10,004 nt of DNA from an uncultured Ruminococcus sp. (GTDB lineage: Bacteria > Bacillota > Clostridia > Oscillospirales > Acutalibacteraceae). Below, in pieces: positions 1-7,247 of this stretch. The stretch covers positions 1 to 10,004 of the forward strand of contig CATXZD010000026.1 in NCBI GenBank assembly GCA_958403905.1. The letters run 5' to 3'. The stretch's first letter is position 1. Each line of letters starts with the position of its first letter. The position numbers were made by a program, and so were the translations under genes. Under the pieces are notes generated by a model. The model was not told the DNA's origin. It ran no database searches and saw nothing but the letters and a program-made list of their open reading frames with translations.

Positions 1-64
1 ATTATATCAGTCCTGAATCTCCTACATCATAGTTGCACCGTCCTTGAAGCCGACTGATTTTGTC

Positions 65-79
65 AATAAAACTTGACAC
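65..79 (+). repeat. Left terminal inverted repeat of the IS3 element
   Basis: The sequence AATAAAACTTGACAC is the exact reverse complement of 1309-1323. It lies 23 bp beyond the orfB stop codon, as expected for the downstream tip of an IS3-family element. Confidence 0.8.
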
Positions 80-101
80 ATTGACCGCAAGGATTTTGAA
101 G

Positions 102-953
102 TTAAGCAGCGATGGTCATAGCCGAATAGTACCTGCGCCGCTTTACAGCCGGCGGGATACCGCCGATCGCCGAGCAGATCCTGCGGTTGCTCCAGTAGCT
201 CATAAAATATCGCCAGATCATCATTTTTAATGCTTCAATCGTATAATTTTCAGTTTTCCTTCCTCGGTTATAAAACAACTCCTCCTTCATTCTTGCCCAT
301 ATACTCTCGCATCTCGCATTGTCATGACATCTTCCTCCGGCACTGTTCATGCTCTGCACAATGCCGTATTTTTTGATAACTGCCCGATAAGCAGAGCTTG
401 TGTACTGGCTGCCGCGGTCGGAATGTATGATCGCTCCGCGAATCTCCGGATACTGCAAGCCCGCATTTCCGTCTTTTGCCTTGATCTCGGTGATGTCTGT
501 AACGCATTTTTTCAAAGGCGCAGCTGCTGTAAAATCACGTTTCAGAAGATCGTCTGATTTGCGGGCTTCACGGTCGGCTTTGGTGATCCCGTTGGGCTTT
601 CGTTTGGGTTTATGGATCAGGTTTATCTGCTCCATCACGCTGCGGACGGTTGCTTCGCACGGAATTTTAATATCGTCAAGCTTGCCGACTTCTTTTTGAT
701 ACCGCAATGCCTGATACATACGTACTCTGCCGTAATCCGCATTTTCCTCGTCCTCATCATGAATTTTCAACATGGCGTCAGCAAGCGGCTGATACTTCCA
801 TGGGGCGTCCTTACGTCCAAGATAGTCGTAAAACGCCTGCCTGCTGACTTCCAGAGCTTTGCAGTAAAAGTAGATTTTTCCGATGTTTTTGCCGTCATCG
901 GTTCGGCATGCGATATATCTCAATCGCTGCTCTTTCCGGACTTCCGACGGCAT
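102..953 (-). pseudogene. IS3-family transposase OrfB, internal deletion in catalytic domain
   Basis: This encodes the C-terminal (catalytic) half of an IS3-family transposase, which normally cuts and joins the element's ends with a DDE integrase core. An N-terminal helix-turn-helix-like region (SRQAFYDYLGRK) is followed by the rve/integrase domain. Recognisable landmarks are VTDIT (first Asp), HSDRGSQYTSSAY (second Asp) and GGRCHDNARCESIW (Glu), then the usual C-terminal WRYFMSYWSNRRI. Only about 25 residues separate the first two Asp, whereas IS3 transposases have nearly 60; about 35 residues, containing core strands, are missing between KAKDG and YPEIRG without loss of frame. The protein is therefore probably inactive. 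ATG 953 lies inside orfA; the natural product would be an OrfAB fusion made by -1 frameshifting at 959-965. Confidence 0.88.
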
Positions 954-1258
954 GCAGCGAAAAAAGCCGCCGCATCCTCCAAAAACTCATTCATTTCGCT
1001 TAGCCGCTTGTTTTCCTTTTCCAATGCTTTGATCCGCTTTCTCAGCTGCTGGTTTTCTTCGGCGATATTCAGAGAGTCTTCCGGGCTGCGTTCTCCGCAG
1101 CCGATATCAAGACTTCCTATCTTTACTTTTCTGATTCAGCCGTACAGCGTATTTACAGGAATTTGAAGTTCATTTGCTGCATTTACCGCACCTATCTTTT
1201 TTGCAAGCTTTATCGCCTGCACCTTGTACTCATTTTCGTATTGTTTATTTTCTGACAT
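920..1258 (-). pseudogene. IS3-family OrfA (helix-turn-helix protein) with internal TGA
   Basis: The frame starts at ATG 1258, six bases after a strong GGAGGT ribosome binding site (1265-1270), and runs 113 codons to TGA 920-922. It begins MSENKQYENEYKVQAIKLA and has the Tc3/IS3 OrfA helix-turn-helix, then a leucine-zipper-like stretch (NQQLRKRIKALEKENKRL) and the typical end FFAACRRKSGK. Codon 41, in the motif NTLYG*IRK, is TGA (1136-1138); the family has Trp there (LYGW), so a TGG-to-TGA change is the simplest explanation. OrfA normally binds the IS ends and, fused to OrfB, forms the active transposase. With the stop, only a 40-residue stub would be made. Confidence 0.85.
959..965 (-). other. 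Programmed -1 frameshift heptamer in the IS3 element
   Basis: On the minus strand this reads T TTT TTC, in register with the orfA codons GCT TTT TTC. A one-base slip gives FFRC followed by MPSEVRK of OrfB. This X XXY YYZ arrangement at the end of orfA is where IS3-family elements make the OrfAB fusion. Confidence 0.65.
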
Positions 1259-1308
1259 TTCTTTACCTCCATTTTTTTCTCTTTTTATTTTACTTCTTTG
1301 AGGTTGGG

Positions 1309-1323
1309 GTGTCAAGTTTTATT
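1309..1323 (-). repeat. Right terminal inverted repeat of the IS3 element
   Basis: GTGTCAAGTTTTATT matches the left repeat perfectly over 15 bp in inverted orientation; the next outward base no longer pairs. It lies about 50 bp upstream of the orfA start. Confidence 0.8.
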
Positions 1324-1512
1324 ATACTAATATCATCTTGACATAAAATACCCCCTTAGAGTTTTTACACGATTTTTGTTTTTTCGTCTCTTTACTCTTA
1401 GGGAGTCATATCAATGCATAGGCTGTCTTTATTCTTCAAATTCGACGAAAATGCGTTTTTTTCGCCAAATATGTGCCAGTTTCGCTTTAGAAAATAAAAA
1501 ACGCCGGATATA

Positions 1513-1521
1513 TGTTATAAT
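1513..1521 (+). promoter_or_regulatory. Extended -10 promoter for the TIR/SPFH operon
   Basis: TGTTATAAT is a perfect extended -10 (TGn plus TATAAT) 39 bp before the ATG at 1561. No good -35 stands at 17 bp (AATAAA), which fits extended -10 use. The rest of 1324-1560 shows no gene; a TTGACA occurs at 1338-1343 but lacks a partner -10 at normal spacing. Confidence 0.55.
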
Positions 1522-1545
1522 TAGTATATCTATAAATGTTTAGTC

Positions 1546-1552
1546 AAAGGGG
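1546..1552 (+). promoter_or_regulatory. Ribosome binding site that sets the TIR-gene start
   Basis: AAAGGGG lies 8 bases before ATG 1561. An in-frame TTG at 1555 is only 2 bases from it, too close for initiation, so ATG 1561 (MPVYRCKMCG) is the better start. Confidence 0.7.
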
Positions 1553-1560
1553 AATTGTAT

Positions 1561-2748
1561 ATGCCGGTGTATAGATGTAAAATGTGCGGTGCAACGCTTA
1601 GCGTAGCGGAAGATTCAACCACTTGTACTTGTGATTTTTGCGACTCAACGCAAACTATACCACTGTTGAGCGATGAGAAGAAGATCAATTTGTTCAATAG
1701 AGCAAATCGCTTGAGAGCTAAGTGCGAATTTGATGCGGCTGAGGCTGTTTATCAAAATTTGGTTTCTGAGTTTTCAGAAGAATCAGAAGCGTACTGGGGT
1801 CTGTGCCTTTGCAAATTTGGAATCGAATATGTTGAAGATCCATTGTCAGGTAAAATGATCCCGACGTGCCACAGAACCATGTATGAAAGTATATTTGAAG
1901 ATGTCGATTATCTATCTGCTATCAAATATTCCGATTCACAGTCGCAATTGCTTTATCAGACAGAAGCCCGCCATATTGATGAGATACAAAAAAAGATACT
2001 TCAAGTAGCAAAAAACGAAACGCCTTATGATGTTTTTATATGCTATAAAGAAAGCGATGAAAACAAAGAGAGAACGGCTGACAGCGTGCTTGCTCAAGAG
2101 ATATACGACGAGCTGACGAAAAAGGGGATAAAGGTATTTTTCTCCAGAATAACGCTAGAGGATAAGCTCGGAGTGGATTATGAGCCATACATATTTTCAG
2201 CCCTGCAATCTGCGCGGGTAATGCTTATCATTACGTCAAGTATTGAATATGTAAATTCAGTGTGGGTAAAGAATGAGTGGAGCCGTTATGCAAGACTTGC
2301 TTTAAATGACCACGGTAAAACCATAATACCTTGTTATCAAGATATAGACCCGGAGGATCTTCCGGCTATCATACGGAACAAGCAGGCACAGAATATGTCG
2401 AAAATAGGCGCTATGCAAGATCTTATTCGCGGAGTTTGCAAGGTGTTAAATATAGATACTGTAAAAACAGTATCCGTTAGAAAAAATGATTATCATGAAA
2501 ACAGCACTTCGTCACTTTTAAAGAGGGCGTATATTTTCCTTGAGGATAGTAACTGGAAAGACGCTGATAAATACTTTGAACGAGTACTTGACGCTTCGCC
2601 CGAATGTGCAGAGGCGTATCTAGGAAAACTGCTGGTCGAACTGAAAATAACCAAAGAGCAAAGCCTGACTTTGGTTTCAGGTGATTTTTCTCAGCTTTAT
2701 AACTATAAGAAAGCCTATCGCTTTGCAGATGATAAACTCAAAAAGTAG
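1561..2748 (+). CDS. Zinc-ribbon/TIR-domain protein, 5' part cut by an in-frame TAG
   Basis: The product is 395 residues up to TAG 2746. An N-terminal zinc ribbon (C6-x2-C9 and C24-x2-C27, RCKMCG...CDFC) is followed by TPR-like helices (about 37-110, FNRANRLRAKCEFDAAEAVY). A TIR domain spans about 155-285, with YDVFICYKESD (156-166), KVFFSRITLEDKLG (191-204), YEPYIFSAL and VWVKNEWSRY. Bacterial TIR domains commonly hydrolyse NAD+; E200 (LED) is the likely counterpart of the catalytic Glu by position, E208 the alternative. A TPR repeat follows (AYIFLEDSNWKDADKYFERVL). The frame continues past the stop as 2749-4536, so the intact gene would encode about 990 residues with a membrane tail. This is the first gene of the operon. 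What survives could still give a soluble truncated TIR protein. TIR assignment is secure; immune function is inferred. Confidence 0.9.
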   Translation: MPVYRCKMCGATLSVAEDSTTCTCDFCDSTQTIPLLSDEKKINLFNRANRLRAKCEFDAAEAVYQNLVSEFSEESEAYWGLCLCKFGIEYVEDPLSGKMIPTCHRTMYESIFEDVDYLSAIKYSDSQSQLLYQTEARHIDEIQKKILQVAKNETPYDVFICYKESDENKERTADSVLAQEIYDELTKKGIKVFFSRITLEDKLGVDYEPYIFSALQSARVMLIITSSIEYVNSVWVKNEWSRYARLALNDHGKTIIPCYQDIDPEDLPAIIRNKQAQNMSKIGAMQDLIRGVCKVLNIDTVKTVSVRKNDYHENSTSSLLKRAYIFLEDSNWKDADKYFERVLDASPECAEAYLGKLLVELKITKEQSLTLVSGDFSQLYNYKKAYRFADDKLKK

Positions 2749-3072
2749 CTTCAAGAATATAAGAATAAATCAGTATACAACAGAGCCGCTAGCATAATGA
2801 AAAGTGCCTCTACGGCTGATGGCTTTATGAATGCGAAAGCGATTTTTGACAGCCTAGACGATTATTCTGATGCTAGAGCGCAGTCTTTGACTTGTCATGA
2901 CAAGGCGCTTGAAACTACTTATCGCAATGCGATGAATGTTTACAATAATTCGACTTCGGTAAAGGATTATGAGAAAGCGGCTGAAATATTTGAGAAGGTA
3001 GGTACATATTCAGACGCAGTTGAAATGATAAGCAAGTGCGATGTTAAGGCTCACGATCTTAAATATGACGAA

Positions 3073-3405
3073 GCGTATAAACTTTATAAAAGATACGAAG
3101 ATCTTACAACAGATAAGAATATAACGTTTGAGTACTGTCAGGCGGCACAAACTGATTTGAAAAAAGCAATCGAGCTTTTCAATCGAATTATTGATTATTC
3201 AGATTCCGAACGTATATCAAATTCTTGTGCTGAAAAATTGAAGATAGCTGAATATGCGTATGCGAGCAGTTCATTGAAAAAGGCTGAAACAGCGGTTGAA
3301 TATAAAGAAGCCGGCGAGCTTTTCGAAAAGCTGGGTGATTATCTTGATGCTCCTTCGATGAGAAAAAAGTGCAGAGATAGCGAATTTGAATACAACTATA
3401 ACAAA
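3073..3405 (+). repeat. 333-bp tandem duplication, copy 1
   Basis: This unit encodes 111 residues, from AYKLYKRYEDL to EYNYNK, and is repeated at once in the same frame. The copies differ at three bases only: G3316/A3649 (Glu to Lys), G3330/A3663 (silent) and A3379/G3712 (Ser to Gly). Confidence 0.95.
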
Positions 3406-3738
3406 GCGTATAAACTTTATAAAAGATACGAAGATCTTACAACAGATAAGAATATAACGTTTGAGTACTGTCAGGCGGCACAAACTGATTTGAAAAAAGC
3501 AATCGAGCTTTTCAATCGAATTATTGATTATTCAGATTCCGAACGTATATCAAATTCTTGTGCTGAAAAATTGAAGATAGCTGAATATGCGTATGCGAGC
3601 AGTTCATTGAAAAAGGCTGAAACAGCGGTTGAATATAAAGAAGCCGGCAAGCTTTTCGAAAAACTGGGTGATTATCTTGATGCTCCTTCGATGAGAAAAA
3701 AGTGCAGAGATGGCGAATTTGAATACAACTATAACAAA
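3406..3738 (+). repeat. 333-bp tandem duplication, copy 2
   Basis: This copy is identical to 3073-3405 over its first 243 bases, with three mismatches in the last 90. Two helical-repeat motifs (DYSDSERISNSC and DYLDAPSMRKKC) are thereby duplicated. Confidence 0.95.
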
Positions 3739-4556
3739 GCCTGTGATATCCTTTCGAAACAGACAACAAATTTGAAAAATTCTACTGGCAGCAATGCAGA
3801 TATACGCAAAGGAATAAATGTTTCTAAATTAGTCTTTGAAAAGTTGGAAAATTACAAGGATTCAAAAAGTAAGCTTATTGAATGTGAGCACGCTTTGATG
3901 GATATAGAGTATTATAAGTTGAAAAACTTTTCAATGTGTGAAAATAATTCACGAAAAGATTGGGAGAGTTTGATTAAAGCATTAGGCGAGTTAAAGTATG
4001 GAGAGTACAGAAAAGATGATATAAATAATATAAGAGAATTAGGCAAAAAAAGAATTAAGAAAATTGATGCTTTAGAGAGAAGAAATAAAAGAAAAGAATC
4101 TGTTAGAAATTCGCTCCCAGCAATAGGCACGATTTTACTTATAGCTTTCTTCATCTTAGGTGAGGTATACGTTGTGAACTCTATAAATGCTTATAATACT
4201 GGAAAAGTAATCAAATTCATTTTTTTCCTTTATTTTAAAGTCGCAATTTTTATGGGGCTTCCACTTGCGTTAGTAAATTTAAATAGTGATGACGGTAATG
4301 GATTTAAAGAGTTATCAGATTTGGCTTTTGGATTGGCTATTATCAAAGACTCAATTTTTATAATAATCAGTTTTGCTATTACCGGATTATTAGAATTCTC
4401 ATTAAGTTCTATCTTAGGTTCAATAATACCATTCTTAATTGTTGGAGTTGCTTGTATTATTGGAGAGATAATAGGAAGTTGGGGTGGTTTAATTATTAGT
4501 AATATTATTGTTTCGATTTTAAAAGTAGATAAATAAAAACATATGGAGTTGATAAT

Positions 4557-5561
4557 ATGTCAAAATTCGTTATGAAGTGTCCTACCTGCGCTTCTGAAAA
4601 AAATGAAGATGTTTATGTTACTGTCAGCGGAGGTTTGTTTAATACGGGGCTGTTCGCTAAGAAAATAGTTAAATGCCCGCATGGACACGAGATCAATGTG
4701 AAAACAGACAGAATGGCTGTTAAAATCTGCCCGCATTGCGGAAATAATGTTGTTTACGATCAGTCTAAGGGCGAGTCGGCTTTGTGCCCTGTCTGCAAAA
4801 CAAAGATAAATACGCTTAATGAAAACACCTCAGCGGTTCAGATCTATTGTCCGCAGTGCGGCTGTCAGCATACTGTTGCAAAAGACGCTGCGTCGATAGA
4901 ATGCCCCGTGTGCAATGTAACGATAGATGTTCAGCGCGAGATAGGCAAGCTGAATATGCAGAAACAGAACGCAGTAAGCGTGTTGAAATATGAGGGCGAT
5001 AACAACACTTTTGTATGGAAGCACCCGATAGAGGATTTCAAGCTTGGCTCGCAGCTCATAGTTCACGATTCGCAGGAGGCTTTATTCTTCTGCGGTGGTC
5101 AGGCGCTTGATCTGTTTCCCGGCGGTACATACACTCTGACTACCGAAAATATCCCTTTGCTCAGTAGTGTTTATAAATTGCCGTCAGGTGAAAAGACTTT
5201 TCACAGCGAAGTTTACTTTATAAATAAAACAGTACATATGGGCATCAAGTGGGGAACTAGTTCCCGCATAAAGATACCCGATCCGTATTCGGGAATGAAT
5301 CTTTCATTGGGTGCAAATGGTATATTCAATATCAAAGTCACAGATTCAAAGCGTTTAGTATTAAAGTTGGTAGGAACAACAGATATTTTTTCTCATTCTA
5401 ATAACATAAATGCTGATGCTGAAAAATCTAAAGCGGGCGATTCCTCAGGCGATATATTAAGATACATAAAAACAGTTATTGTAAATAAAGTTCGCACGAT
5501 CTTTGCTGCTGTCATTAAAAAGAATAATTGGAGCGTATTTGAGATCGATGCCTATATATAA
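4557..5561 (+). CDS. Zinc-ribbon/SPFH (YdjI-like) protein, 5' part cut by an in-frame TAA
   Basis: This part has 334 residues, with GGAG (4545-4548) 8 bases before ATG and 20 bp after the TIR gene's final stop. The N-terminus has several zinc-ribbon pairs: C8/C11, C40 with H42/H44, C58/C61, C77/C80, C98/C101 and C116/C119. From about residue 146 it matches the YdjI-like SPFH/Band 7 family (the 'virion core protein' label of old annotations): KYEGDNNTFVWKHP, QEALFFCGGQALDLFPGG, YTLTTENIPLLSS, EVYFINKTVHMGIKWGTS and LVLKLVGTTD. SPFH proteins assemble on membranes as scaffolds; in B. subtilis YdjI is linked to recruiting a PspA-type membrane-stress protein. The frame ends at TAA 5559 in FEIDAYI, in the middle of the SPFH domain, and resumes in the same frame (5562-6449). 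The truncated product lacks the rest of the domain and is probably non-functional. Confidence 0.88.
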   Translation: MSKFVMKCPTCASEKNEDVYVTVSGGLFNTGLFAKKIVKCPHGHEINVKTDRMAVKICPHCGNNVVYDQSKGESALCPVCKTKINTLNENTSAVQIYCPQCGCQHTVAKDAASIECPVCNVTIDVQREIGKLNMQKQNAVSVLKYEGDNNTFVWKHPIEDFKLGSQLIVHDSQEALFFCGGQALDLFPGGTYTLTTENIPLLSSVYKLPSGEKTFHSEVYFINKTVHMGIKWGTSSRIKIPDPYSGMNLSLGANGIFNIKVTDSKRLVLKLVGTTDIFSHSNNINADAEKSKAGDSSGDILRYIKTVIVNKVRTIFAAVIKKNNWSVFEIDAYI

Positions 5562-6119
5562 GAGCTTTCATCTCAGATAAAAGAGCTTATAAACCCAGAG
5601 CTTGAAGAGTATGGACTTACTCTGCCCGATTTTCTTATTATAAGCATCTCTACCCCGGAAGATCTGCCGGCGGAAACTAAAGCGGAACGTGATGAACGAG
5701 ATCTGTACATTCAAATAAAACAGCAGGCAGGAAACAGATTTTTCAAGATAAAAAATGCGGAAAATGATGCGGATATAGCTATCGCTCAGCAAAAAAAAGA
5801 ACTTATAGAGGCTGAAACGGCTGCTAAACTCAAAGTAATACGTTCTCAGGGCGAGGCTGAAAGCGCAAGAATAAAAGGCTATGCAGACGCTGATGTTATG
5901 AAAGCTAAAGGCTATAATGCAAAAGACGAGATGAATTTTGAAGTACAGAAAACATTTGCGGAGAATATCGGCAATATCGGCGGAACAGGCGGAAATACCT
6001 TCGGAGATCTTGTAAGCCTTGGCGCTGGTCTTGGAATGATGGGCAAAATTGGAAATCAAGTTGCGGAAATGATGGATATGCCGAGTAATTCTGTAAACGC
6101 AGAGCCTAGTGCAGATACA

Positions 6120-6428
6120 TGGGACTGCATCTGCGGAAACAAAAACGTTGTCGGAAACTTTTGCAACAATTGCGGCAAGTCTAAGCCAAAACCAGATGAA
6201 ACATGGGATTGCGTTTGCGGAAATAAGAATACAATCGGAAAATTCTGCAATAAATGCGGCAAACCAAAGCCTGAAAAAGAAACGTGGGATTGCTCTTGCG
6301 GCAACAGAAACATAACGGGTAATTTTTGCAATAACTGTGGAAAAGCAAAGCCTAATAATAACACATGGGATTGTACCTGCGGAAACAAAGGCATAATAGG
6401 TAATTTTTGCGGAAAATGCGGCAGAAAA
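6120..6428 (+). repeat. Four tandem zinc-ribbon repeats in the SPFH gene
   Basis: Units start at the TGG codons at 6120, 6204, 6285 and 6366 (84, 81 and 81 bp apart). Each encodes WDCxCGNK/R-x3-G-x-FCxxCGK, that is C-x-C with C-x2-C, a metal-binding ribbon. The DNA copies have drifted, unlike the 333-bp repeat, so this array is older and kept at protein level. Confidence 0.85.
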
Positions 6429-6437
6429 CATGAAGAT

Positions 6438-6442
6438 GGAGG
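6438..6442 (+). promoter_or_regulatory. Ribosome binding site for the four-helix membrane protein
   Basis: GGAGG lies 9 bases before GTG 6452 but only 3 before the in-frame TTG 6446. GTG 6452 is therefore the likely start. Confidence 0.65.
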
Positions 6443-6451
6443 TATTTGATC

Positions 6452-7144
6452 GTGAAAAAGAATAAATCGTATATAGTGGTATTTGCATTGATTTTTGTTA
6501 TGTACAATATAATAACTTTCATTATTGCAGGCTTTTCTGGTCATGGGGCTGCTTTTTGGTTGTCGTATTTATTTGAAGTTTTAGCTTTTGCAGCTATTTT
6601 TGCAGTATGCACTTTTTTTGATAAAAAAGCGCTTGGCTTAACAGAAATTTTTTTCTATAACTATCCGATGATCGTTTGGTCATCAGTATACGCAATAATA
6701 GAAACAATAATCTCAACAGTTTTCATGATAATAGATGACGGTACGAAAATTGGTATTGTACTGCAAATTCTGCTGTTTACTGCTTATGTCGTAATAGTTT
6801 TCATGTGTAAAAGTGCAAAAGAAGCAATAAAAGAAATACGAGAAACAAGAGCGGTGGAAACATCTAATATGAAAAACATGATAATGACGGCGAATGTTAT
6901 CGCTTCATTTGATCTTGATGCCGATTTGAAAAAATCTGCTATATCATTAGCGGAAAATTTCAGATTCAGCGATATTGTTTCAAATGATATGACTTATCAA
7001 TTGGAAGAAAAGCTGAAATATGAACTGGACATGCTTAAAGAAAGTTGTATGGTAGATGTGGAAGGTTCGAAAGAATTTATAAAAATAATAAATGATCACC
7101 TAAAAGAAAGAAACGAGATATGCATAAACTATAAGAAAATGTGA
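6452..7144 (+). CDS. Four-helix membrane protein with cytoplasmic tail, unknown function
   Basis: The product has 230 residues starting at GTG (MKKNKSYIVVFAL). Four hydrophobic segments lie near 7-27, 35-55, 71-93 and 100-119. After the positively charged CKSAKEAIKEIRE the remaining 110 residues are hydrophilic and helical (SNMKNMIMTANVIASFDLD, LKKSAISLAENFRFSDIV, YQLEEKLKYELDMLKES). An even number of helices with lysines at both ends suggests both termini are cytoplasmic. It begins just after the SPFH gene and precedes the terminator, so it is the last gene of the operon. It could be the membrane partner of the SPFH protein, as YdjH is a membrane neighbour of YdjI in B. subtilis, but I recognise no sequence similarity that proves this. 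It is the only operon gene without visible damage. Confidence 0.8.
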   Translation: MKKNKSYIVVFALIFVMYNIITFIIAGFSGHGAAFWLSYLFEVLAFAAIFAVCTFFDKKALGLTEIFFYNYPMIVWSSVYAIIETIISTVFMIIDDGTKIGIVLQILLFTAYVVIVFMCKSAKEAIKEIRETRAVETSNMKNMIMTANVIASFDLDADLKKSAISLAENFRFSDIVSNDMTYQLEEKLKYELDMLKESCMVDVEGSKEFIKIINDHLKERNEICINYKKM

Positions 7145-7174
7145 AAAAAGCCGCTGTAAAATAAACGCACAATG

Positions 7175-7223
7175 AAAAAAGACTGCAACTGCCCCTGAAA
7201 AGAGTAGAAAGCAGTCTTTTTTT
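7175..7223 (+). terminator. Intrinsic terminator of the TIR/SPFH operon
   Basis: A 12-bp perfect stem (AAAAAAGACTGC, 7175-7186, with GCAGTCTTTTTT, 7211-7222) surrounds a 24-base loop and ends in seven T. It stands 30 bp after the last stop codon of the operon. The A-tract on the other side could let it work on both strands. Confidence 0.8.
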
Positions 7224-7247
7224 GTGGTATAATAATATTATTGCCTT

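Larger units (their letters stand above)
65..1323 (-). mobile_element. Defective IS3-family insertion sequence
   Basis: This is an IS3-type element read on the minus strand: orfA (920-1258), then orfB (102-953) in the -1 frame, bounded by a perfect 15-bp inverted repeat (65-79 against 1309-1323). It is full length in layout but carries two lesions that should stop it moving by itself: a TGA at codon 41 of orfA and a deletion inside the orfB catalytic domain. I see no clear target-site duplication next to the repeats (TGTC on the left, ATAC on the right), so the exact tips could lie a few bases away or one flank may have been rearranged. A related intact copy elsewhere in the genome could still act on these ends. 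Confidence 0.85.
2749..4536 (+). pseudogene. 3' part of the TIR gene: helical repeats plus membrane tail
   Basis: This stretch is in the same frame as the TIR part and is separated from it only by TAG 2746-2748. The first ATG, at 2797, has no ribosome binding site before it, so it is the continuation of a broken gene rather than a separate one. It holds seven copies of a helical-repeat signature, Y-x-D-[AS]-x(6)-C (for example DYSDARAQSLTC, TYSDAVEMISKC, DYLDAPSMRKKC, NYKDSKSKLIEC), a TPR/Sel1-like pattern frequent in Clostridia TIR proteins. Residues coded by 3073-3738 form a tandem duplication. From about 4105 on there are four or five hydrophobic segments (TILLIAFFILGEVYVV, FIFFLYFKVAIFMGL, DSIFIIISFAITGLL, IIPFLIVGVACIIGEII), so the intact protein would be anchored in the membrane, probably with the TIR domain in the cytoplasm. 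The membrane part is more AT-rich than its neighbours. Confidence 0.8.
5562..6449 (+). pseudogene. 3' part of the SPFH gene: domain end, helix and four zinc ribbons
   Basis: The frame is open from the base after TAA 5559-5561. It reads ELSSQIKELINPELEEYGL, LPDFLIISISTPEDLP, then a long charged helix (AENDADIAIAQQKKELIEAE, SQGEAESARIKGYADAD) as at the C-terminal side of SPFH domains. A glycine-rich stretch follows (GNIGGTGGNTFGDL, LGAGLGMMGKIG), and last four WDCxCGNK...FCxxCG zinc ribbons. The first ATG in frame that could serve, at 5898, has no ribosome binding site before it, so this is most likely untranslated unless the stop is read through. Without the stop the gene would encode about 630 residues. 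The end overlaps the TTG codon and abuts the next gene, whose ribosome binding site (6438-6442) lies inside this reading frame, pointing to translational coupling. Confidence 0.8.

Noticed and set aside
6..58. Inverted repeat ATCAGTC / GACTGAT
   Set aside because: It is a 7-bp stem with a 39-base loop and no T-run or neighbouring gene; this is expected by chance.
322..1166. Plus-strand open frames across the IS3 element (for example 612-1166)
   Set aside because: They are antisense to well-recognised transposase sequence and have no ribosome binding sites or family motifs.
3073..3738. CRISPR-like repeat array
   Set aside because: There are only two 333-bp direct copies with no spacers, and they lie in a protein reading frame.
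2746..5561. Pyrrolysine or stop-codon reassignment as explanation for the internal stops
   Set aside because: TAG, TAA and TGA are all involved, and normal genes nearby use TAA and TGA as stops; decay is simpler.
5568..6544. Long minus-strand frames opposite the SPFH gene
   Set aside because: The plus strand carries continuous SPFH and zinc-ribbon motifs; the minus frames are shadows of the repeated Cys/Gly codons.
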